The notes beneath the pieces are model-generated. The model searched no databases. It worked only from the letters and a program-made list of their open reading frames with translations, and had not been told where the DNA came from. A DNA stretch of 64,000 nt from Chryseobacterium oleae (GTDB lineage: Bacteria > Bacteroidota > Bacteroidia > Flavobacteriales > Weeksellaceae), in the NCBI RefSeq assembly GCF_900115055.1, contig NZ_FOVD01000012.1, positions 1-64,000 on the forward strand, read 5' to 3'. Shown here piece by piece: positions 58,897 to 64,000 of this stretch. Numbering within the stretch: the first letter of the stretch is position 1; every line of letters starts with the position of its first letter. Position numbers and translations under genes: made by a program.

Positions 58897-60498
58897 ATGA
58901 AAACCACCGTTTTACTTCTCTTCTGTTTGGTCTTTGGGCTCTATCAGGCTCAGTTCAATTCTGAATTTCCTACAAACGCTCAAGTTGACATAGAAATTAC
59001 CCGGGCTGAAGAACTGGCTAAAAACAATCCCATCCAATCCATAAAACTGGCGAACGAGATCTACCGTATTTCCAAAAAAACAGATTATAGAAAAGGAATG
59101 CTGGAAAGCATCACCATCCTTATGGCCAGGTATTTTGATGCCGGAAATCACAAAAAAGTAATCGACCTGAGCACAGAAGCAGAAAAACAAGCCCTTGAAG
59201 CAAAAGATGATGCAAAACTGGCTAATATTTACCGTTTAAGAGCCAATTCCTATACAGAATTAGGCTTTAATAATGAAAGTATCGTAGAATTCAGAAAAGC
59301 TTTAACAATTGCTGAACAAATAACGTCTGCTGATAAAAAGAATTATTTGAAATCTTTAATCTACACGGGCATTGGATCGCATTCGGCTCATGTGAATGCA
59401 CCGTTGGATTCGGTGATCTATTATCAGAAAAAAGCTTTGGAAAGTGCTGTTCATATGGGAAACACTAAAGATTTTATGGACAGAAAATACCACCTCCTCG
59501 CCCTGTGTCATATGAATTTGGGGATGACCAGCGTAGCTTCCAACCGGATAAAAGATGCAGAAAATTATTTTGGAAAAGCTTTGGAAATTGCTCAGAATAA
59601 AACATATCCCGTCTCTAAAAACCTCGAAGTCACCATCCTGAACGAATATGCCTGGTTATATCATGATCAGAAAAAATACAGTCAGGCCGTTTATTACGCA
59701 GAAAAGGCCGAGCAACTAGAGAAAGCCATAAAGATTCCTTATATCCGAAGAGATATTTATGAGGTTTATTTCAAATCCTATGTGGAACTGGGAAATAAAG
59801 ATGCTTCAAAAAAATACATGAACCTGTACACCAAGCTTAATGACAGCCTCGTCAATGAAGAAAAAAAGACGATCAATACCCCTGTAAAAAAGATATTGGA
59901 TGAACAGGGAAAAACGCATTCCGGGGATATTCAGAAAATTTTGATGCTCAGCCTTGGGTGTATCGTGATTCTGTTTACCGGTGGACTGCTTTTATGGAAG
60001 AGAAATCAGAAAAAACTGCATGACAGCTACGCTGCCGTTATTCAAAACCTGAAAAATGCCCATGAACAAGCTCCTGCAGAAACCATACAGCAGGAAATAT
60101 CTTCAGAGAAAAGCATTAATATCACCGATGAAACCGTGAAAATGATTCTGACTAAGCTTGAAAAATTTGAAAAATCTCAAAAGTTCATCAAGAAAGACCT
60201 GAGTCTCACTTCGCTGGCCAATGATCTGAATACCAACACAAGATATCTTTCTGAAATCATTAAACTGTATAAAGAAAACAATTACAACAACTACATCAAT
60301 GGTCTCCGGATCGGTTATATCACCAATAAACTTTATGAAAACCCAATTTACAGGGAATACAAAATCAGTTATCTGGCGGAAGCCTGCGGGTTTTCATCAA
60401 GGGAAGTTTTTGCGGTGATCTTTAAAAAGGAAACCGGAGTAAGTCCCTCCTACTTCATCAACAACCTGAGAAAAGACAGTCTGGAACCGGTATCTTAA
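58897..60498 (+). CDS. Membrane-anchored TPR/AraC hybrid regulator
   Basis: With the ATG at 58897 the protein has 533 residues: a signal peptide (MKTTVLLLFCLVFGLYQAQF), TPR-like helical repeats to about residue 325 (IYRLRANSYTELGFNNESIV; QAVYYAEKAEQLEKAIK), one membrane helix at about 346-367 (KILMLSLGCIVILFTGGLLL), then a cytoplasmic AraC-type HTH (SLTSLANDLNTNTRYLSEII; ISYLAEACGFSSREVFAVIF). The TPRs would sense a periplasmic signal and pass it to DNA. It is divergent from the HTH/C1q-like gene group, a possible target. Confidence 0.88.
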   Translation: MKTTVLLLFCLVFGLYQAQFNSEFPTNAQVDIEITRAEELAKNNPIQSIKLANEIYRISKKTDYRKGMLESITILMARYFDAGNHKKVIDLSTEAEKQALEAKDDAKLANIYRLRANSYTELGFNNESIVEFRKALTIAEQITSADKKNYLKSLIYTGIGSHSAHVNAPLDSVIYYQKKALESAVHMGNTKDFMDRKYHLLALCHMNLGMTSVASNRIKDAENYFGKALEIAQNKTYPVSKNLEVTILNEYAWLYHDQKKYSQAVYYAEKAEQLEKAIKIPYIRRDIYEVYFKSYVELGNKDASKKYMNLYTKLNDSLVNEEKKTINTPVKKILDEQGKTHSGDIQKILMLSLGCIVILFTGGLLLWKRNQKKLHDSYAAVIQNLKNAHEQAPAETIQQEISSEKSINITDETVKMILTKLEKFEKSQKFIKKDLSLTSLANDLNTNTRYLSEIIKLYKENNYNNYINGLRIGYITNKLYENPIYREYKISYLAEACGFSSREVFAVIFKKETGVSPSYFINNLRKDSLEPVS

Positions 60499-60685
60499 TG
60501 TCTTGTGATTTTGACTAATTCAAAACCTGTTAAAAATTAAGAAGAAAAAATTAAAATCAAGCAATAAACTGTTTATTAGTTGCTTAAGTAGATACATTGT
60601 TGTTTCAGGCCTGTTTTAGCCAAAATTTTTATAAAGATATTTCATAAATTTACAGAACCATTACGGTTTTAAAATTGGTTCCCAG

Positions 60686-62530
60686 GTGAAAATTCACAAT
60701 AAAAAAAAGTATTTAAGCTTTCTAAAATTTAAACGAGACTTTCAGGAGTACGGACTTGAAAAGGCGCGCAGCTACGAGCTGATCCTGCATTGGCTGAATA
60801 ACAGACTCAGCAGAAATCAGTTTCTGGTGCTTTCCGGAATCCTTGTGGGCTGTACTGCCGGTTTGGCCGGAGTGATTCTGAAAACACTTGTTCACACCAT
60901 TCACAATTTTATTACCCATATTCATTTTGAGTATCAGATTCTGTTTTATATTGTTTTTCCTTTTTTAGGAATTGTACTGACTACAGCGATCGTGATTACT
61001 ATTTTTAAAGGTCAGGACAGAAAAGGAATTGGTGCTATTTTGTATGAAATTGCCCAAAATTCAAGCATCGTGGCTTCTGTAAAAATGTATTCGCAGGTCA
61101 TTCAGAGTGCAGTGACGGTTGGTCTCGGAGGTTCTGCCGGATTGGAAAGCCCTATTGCAGTTACCGGTGCGGCTATCGGTTCCAATTATGCACAAACCTA
61201 CAGACTCAGTTATAAGGAACGTACACTTTTATTGGCTGCAGGCGCTACGGCGGGAATTGCTTCAGCATTCAATGCTCCTATTGCAGGAATTATGTTTGCC
61301 TTTGAAATTCTTCTTACGGGCGTGGTTTTTACAGACTTTATTCCTTTGGTGGTAGCAGCGGTCTGCGGAAGTCTTTTGTCAAGGGTTCTTCTTCAGGAAG
61401 ATATCCTTTTCAGATTTTATGCAAGAGAAGCCTTTAATTATAAAAATGTTCCTTACTATCTTATTCTGGGCATTGTAACCGGATTGTATGCACGTTATTT
61501 TGTGGTGATTTCCCAAAAAGTCGAGCATTTTATCAAAGGGTTGAAACTTTCCAGAATGCGTAAGGCGATGTTCGGAGGTTTGGTGCTGTCGTTGTTGTGT
61601 GTTCTTTTTCCGCCATTATTCGGGGAAGGATATGAAACGGTAAAAGAATTTACCAACGGAAGTACCCATTCTATTATCAGAAACAGCTTCTTCAGATATT
61701 TTGAGATCGGCGACTGGACTATTATTATATTTTTGGTGCTGGTATGTCTTTTAAAAGCTTTTGCAACATCATTTACAATATTCAGCGGAGGGAATGGCGG
61801 TAATTTTGCACCATCTCTTTTTGCAGGAGGTACCGTTGGGTATTTGTTTGCATTGGTATGTCAGCATATCGGTTTTACAGATGTTCCGGTAACGAATCTT
61901 GTGCTGGTAGGAATGGCCGGAGCGATGAGCGGTGTACTGTATGCCCCACTCACAGCCATATTCCTGATTGCCGAATCCAGTTTTGGATATGATCTTTTTA
62001 TTCCGTTAATGATTGTTTCGATCATATCTTACCTTATCGCCAAATGGTTCTCTCCGATTTCTCCGGAGTTAAAATCTCTGGCCGACCAGGGGAAAATATT
62101 CACCAACAAACATGATAAGAACCTTCTTTTTGCTTTAAGAACGGAGGATTTTATCGATAAATATTCAGAAACAATTAATGAAAATGCTTCAGTCAATGAT
62201 TTATTTGAACTGGTAAAAAACGGGAATAAAAATATTTTCGCTGCAACAGATGAAGCCGGAAAACTGAAAGGAATTCTCACTTTGGATGACATCCGTCCGT
62301 ATCTTTTTAACAAAGAAATAGACAATCTTCAAATTGTATCTCAGATTATGAAAGCTCCTCCGGCAGTTATTTACCGTGAAAACCAGCCTTTGGAAATTCT
62401 CCAGATCTTTGATGATACCGGCGTCTGGAACCTTCCTGTAACCAGTGAAAACAATGATTTTATAGGATTTATTTCAAAATCATCTATCCTGATGAGCTAC
62501 AGACAGCTTTTGAAAGAGTATTCGGAGTAA
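60686..62530 (+). CDS. ClC family chloride channel/antiporter with CBS domains
   Basis: The 614-residue protein has the ClC signatures: GLGGSAGLESPIAVTGAAIG with the gating Glu, FNAPIAGIMFAFEI, and GGNGGNFAPSLFAGGTVGY, plus VLYAPLTAIFLIAE. Two CBS domains follow at about residues 480-600 (GILTLDDIRPYLF; VWNLPVTSENNDFIGFI). ClC proteins pass chloride or exchange it for protons, and CBS pairs bind nucleotides. The start is GTG at 60686. It is an inner-membrane protein in a single-gene unit. Confidence 0.93.
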   Translation: MKIHNKKKYLSFLKFKRDFQEYGLEKARSYELILHWLNNRLSRNQFLVLSGILVGCTAGLAGVILKTLVHTIHNFITHIHFEYQILFYIVFPFLGIVLTTAIVITIFKGQDRKGIGAILYEIAQNSSIVASVKMYSQVIQSAVTVGLGGSAGLESPIAVTGAAIGSNYAQTYRLSYKERTLLLAAGATAGIASAFNAPIAGIMFAFEILLTGVVFTDFIPLVVAAVCGSLLSRVLLQEDILFRFYAREAFNYKNVPYYLILGIVTGLYARYFVVISQKVEHFIKGLKLSRMRKAMFGGLVLSLLCVLFPPLFGEGYETVKEFTNGSTHSIIRNSFFRYFEIGDWTIIIFLVLVCLLKAFATSFTIFSGGNGGNFAPSLFAGGTVGYLFALVCQHIGFTDVPVTNLVLVGMAGAMSGVLYAPLTAIFLIAESSFGYDLFIPLMIVSIISYLIAKWFSPISPELKSLADQGKIFTNKHDKNLLFALRTEDFIDKYSETINENASVNDLFELVKNGNKNIFAATDEAGKLKGILTLDDIRPYLFNKEIDNLQIVSQIMKAPPAVIYRENQPLEILQIFDDTGVWNLPVTSENNDFIGFISKSSILMSYRQLLKEYSE

Positions 62531-62625
62531 GATTAAGGTAAGGTTGGAAAATTGAAAATCAGGACCTAAATTTATATGATCCCGTCTGATATCTGACATC
62601 TGATGTCTGATATCTCACATCTAGC
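62525..62625. repeat. Heptamer-array element between the ClC and rpoD genes
   Basis: The pyrimidine-type units TCTGATA, TCTGACA, TCTGATG, TCTGATA and TCTCACA run in a 7-bp register at 62585-62619. A looser purine-rich stretch (about 62528-62555) precedes it. The complement reads GATGTCA, GATATCA. Confidence 0.55.
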
Positions 62626-62725
62626 CTCTAAAACCTATAATTTAAAAAATAATTAAAACTGGTGTAACCTTTTTACCACTTCATACGTATAATATATAGT
62701 AACTCTTTTTTGAGGATAAAAATAG

Positions 62726-63592
62726 ATGAGACAATTAAAAATCACTAAGCAGGTTACCAACAGGGAAACTGCTTCATTAGACAAGTATTTGCAGGAAATT
62801 GGTAAAGTGGAACTGATCACTGCGGACGAAGAAGTAGAATTGGCACAAAGAATACGTGCGGGCGACAGAGCAGCACTGGAGAAATTAATCAAAGCCAACC
62901 TTCGTTTCGTAGTTTCCGTATCTAAACAATACCAAAATCAAGGTCTTTCTTTACCCGATTTGATCAATGAAGGTAACTTAGGATTGATGAAAGCAGCAAA
63001 AAGGTACGATGAAACTAGAGGTTTCAAATTTATCTCTTATGCGGTATGGTGGATTCGCCAGTCAATTTTACAGGCATTAGCTGAGCAGTCAAGAATTGTA
63101 AGGCTTCCGTTGAATAAAATCGGCTCCATCAACAAAATTAATAAGGCATACGCTCACCTTGAGCAGGAAAATGAAAGACCACCTTCTCCGGAAGAATTGG
63201 CTGAAGTTCTTGACATGAGCGAGGAAGATATTAAAGAATCTATGAAAAACTCCGGAAGACACCTGTCTATGGATGCACCTTTAGTAGAAGGTGAAGATTC
63301 TAATCTTTATGATGTATTGCGTTCAGGAGAATCTCCGAGCCCGGACAAAGATTTGATGCTTGAATCTCTTCAGATTGAGATCGAAAGAGCATTGAATACC
63401 CTGACTCCAAGAGAGGCTGATCTGGTAAGATTATACTTCGGACTGAACGGGAAACACCCGATGACTTTAGAAGAAATCGGTGAAACTTTCGATCTTACAA
63501 GAGAGAGAGTACGTCAGATTAAAGAAAAAGCAATTAAGAGACTAAAACATAATACCAGAAGCAAGATCCTGAAATCTTATCTAGGTAAATAA
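62726..63592 (+). CDS. rpoD: Primary RNA polymerase sigma factor RpoD (Bacteroidota type)
   Basis: The 288-residue protein has region 1.2 (SLDKYLQEIGKVELITADEE), region 2 with KYDETRGFKFISYAVWWIRQ and SILQALAEQSR, region 3, and region 4 with LEEIGETFDLTRERVRQIKE. It lacks region 1.1 and the long spacer of proteobacterial RpoD, as is usual in Bacteroidota, whose housekeeping promoters are TTTG-N19-TAnnTTTG. The terminator directly after it marks the end of the transcript. Confidence 0.96.
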   Translation: MRQLKITKQVTNRETASLDKYLQEIGKVELITADEEVELAQRIRAGDRAALEKLIKANLRFVVSVSKQYQNQGLSLPDLINEGNLGLMKAAKRYDETRGFKFISYAVWWIRQSILQALAEQSRIVRLPLNKIGSINKINKAYAHLEQENERPPSPEELAEVLDMSEEDIKESMKNSGRHLSMDAPLVEGEDSNLYDVLRSGESPSPDKDLMLESLQIEIERALNTLTPREADLVRLYFGLNGKHPMTLEEIGETFDLTRERVRQIKEKAIKRLKHNTRSKILKSYLGK

Positions 63593-63616
63593 TTTTTAGC
63601 GTAAAAACAATGTATG

Positions 63617-63647
63617 CGGAGTCTGTTTTCAGGCTCCGTTTTTTTAT
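63617..63647 (+). terminator. Terminator of rpoD
   Basis: A 9-bp stem (63617-63625 with 63630-63638, one G.U pair) has a TTTT loop and is followed by T7. It lies 24 bp past the stop codon. Confidence 0.9.
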
Positions 63648-63657
63648 TTTTGTATGT

Positions 63658-64000
63658 ATGAATACAGATATATCTTTTTTCATCGGAGGAATCATTTTAG
63701 CTTTTGTCTTAATCAATCTACTGCTCTATTTTTATCACAGACATAGACGGGTTATTTTTTTTAAATACATACATGACAGAGACTATACACTTGTAGAAAA
63801 TATTGAAACCAATATAGAAAGCTATTCCAAGATGAGCTCTAAACTCACCTACTTTAAGGCAAAGGTTGTTTTCTTAGATGACGAAATCTTTATTATTCAT
63901 TTCAACGGCCCTATTCTACAGCTAAGCAGCAGTCCGGAAATTTTCCCATCCGTTTTTCCAAGGTTTATAACTTCCCGTAAAGAAATACACAATGATATCC
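63658..64000 (+). CDS. Membrane protein of unknown function, 3' end outside the window
   Basis: The open frame starts at 63658 and runs 114 codons to the window edge. It encodes one hydrophobic helix (ISFFIGGIILAFVLINLLLY) and a following polar domain with VENIETNIESYSKMSSKL and FLDDEIFIIHFNGPILQLSS. A TATTTTTG box (63645-63652) lies only 6 bp before the ATG, which would give a nearly leaderless mRNA, or may be chance. The family is not recognised. Confidence 0.6.
   Translation, partial: MNTDISFFIGGIILAFVLINLLLYFYHRHRRVIFFKYIHDRDYTLVENIETNIESYSKMSSKLTYFKAKVVFLDDEIFIIHFNGPILQLSSSPEIFPSVFPRFITSRKEIHNDI

Noticed and set aside
63645..63652. Promoter of the last gene
   Set aside because: The box is only 6 bp from the ATG and falls in the T-rich tail of the rpoD terminator, so the match may be chance; not listed as a separate feature.

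Overview
The window is a stretch of a low-GC Bacteroidota chromosome, most like Chryseobacterium or a close relative (Flavobacteriales, Weeksellaceae). The evidence is TTTG/TAnnTTTG-type promoters, weak Shine-Dalgarno signals, a TonB-dependent receptor, T9SS type A C-terminal sorting domains, Bacteroidota-type (T6SSiii) type VI genes including tssN, a short RpoD without region 1.1, and many AT-rich intergenic inverted repeats. No rRNA, tRNA, CRISPR array, insertion-sequence transposase or prophage was seen. Gene names rest on motif recognition only; no search was run.

Layout. 0.1-2.3 kb: AhpD-like protein, DoxX protein and a GT14-like glycosyltransferase. 2.7-3.0 kb: an orphan bacteriocin-like precursor with a glycine-zipper core and a CX3C-X12-CX3C tail. 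3.5-7.1 kb: TonB-dependent receptor, a scar made of two unrelated gene remnants, and a lipoprotein/secreted-protein pair. 7.4-11.5 kb: VOC protein, a possible SUKH-type immunity pair, an EamA exporter behind a possible leader peptide, and an AraC regulator. 12.4-15.3 kb: an ArsR-led set of small genes (SRPBCC, YdeI-like, DoxX, DUF4256). 15.8-20.8 kb: a glycosidase-like protein and a T9SS-exported family 8 polysaccharide lyase. 20.8-23.9 kb: threonine aldolase, MntR-like regulator and class V aminotransferase. 24.0-27.1 kb: tssG-tssN-tssK. 27.5-34.6 kb: S1/P1 nuclease, aldo/keto reductase, a 601-residue protein of unknown function, and a DeoR/MFS operon facing a VOC gene across a 42-bp palindrome. 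35-40.4 kb: a neighbourhood rich in DNA repair genes (S24 repressor, alkB, xth, MPG). 40.4-46.4 kb: alkaline phosphatase, MerC, NUDIX, AraC, polysaccharide deacetylase, DoxX. 46.5-54.6 kb: GNAT, MocR-type regulator, TlpA/rhodanese pair, FAD dehydrogenase/SDR pair, aldo/keto reductase. 54.8-60.5 kb: three tandem secreted C1q-like proteins with two HTH proteins upstream and a divergent membrane-anchored TPR/AraC regulator. 60.7-64 kb: ClC channel, rpoD and a partial gene.

How parts fit. Several regulator/target pairs carry visible DNA signals. The ArsR gene has a 14-bp sequence repeated on both sides of its -10-like box. The MFS/VOC pair shares a palindrome that contains a complete promoter on each strand. 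merC has an inverted repeat over its -33 element. The S24 repressor is probably co-transcribed with alkB, which suggests a damage response.

Between genes the chromosome holds several repeat families. The most distinctive is a family of 7-bp-periodic purine-rich arrays, often followed by pyrimidine-rich arrays, at eight or more sites just 3' of genes. Others are about 100-bp elements with CTCnCGCAGAT-like ends, an about 190-bp repeat in three copies, and perfect hairpins of 33-35 bp.
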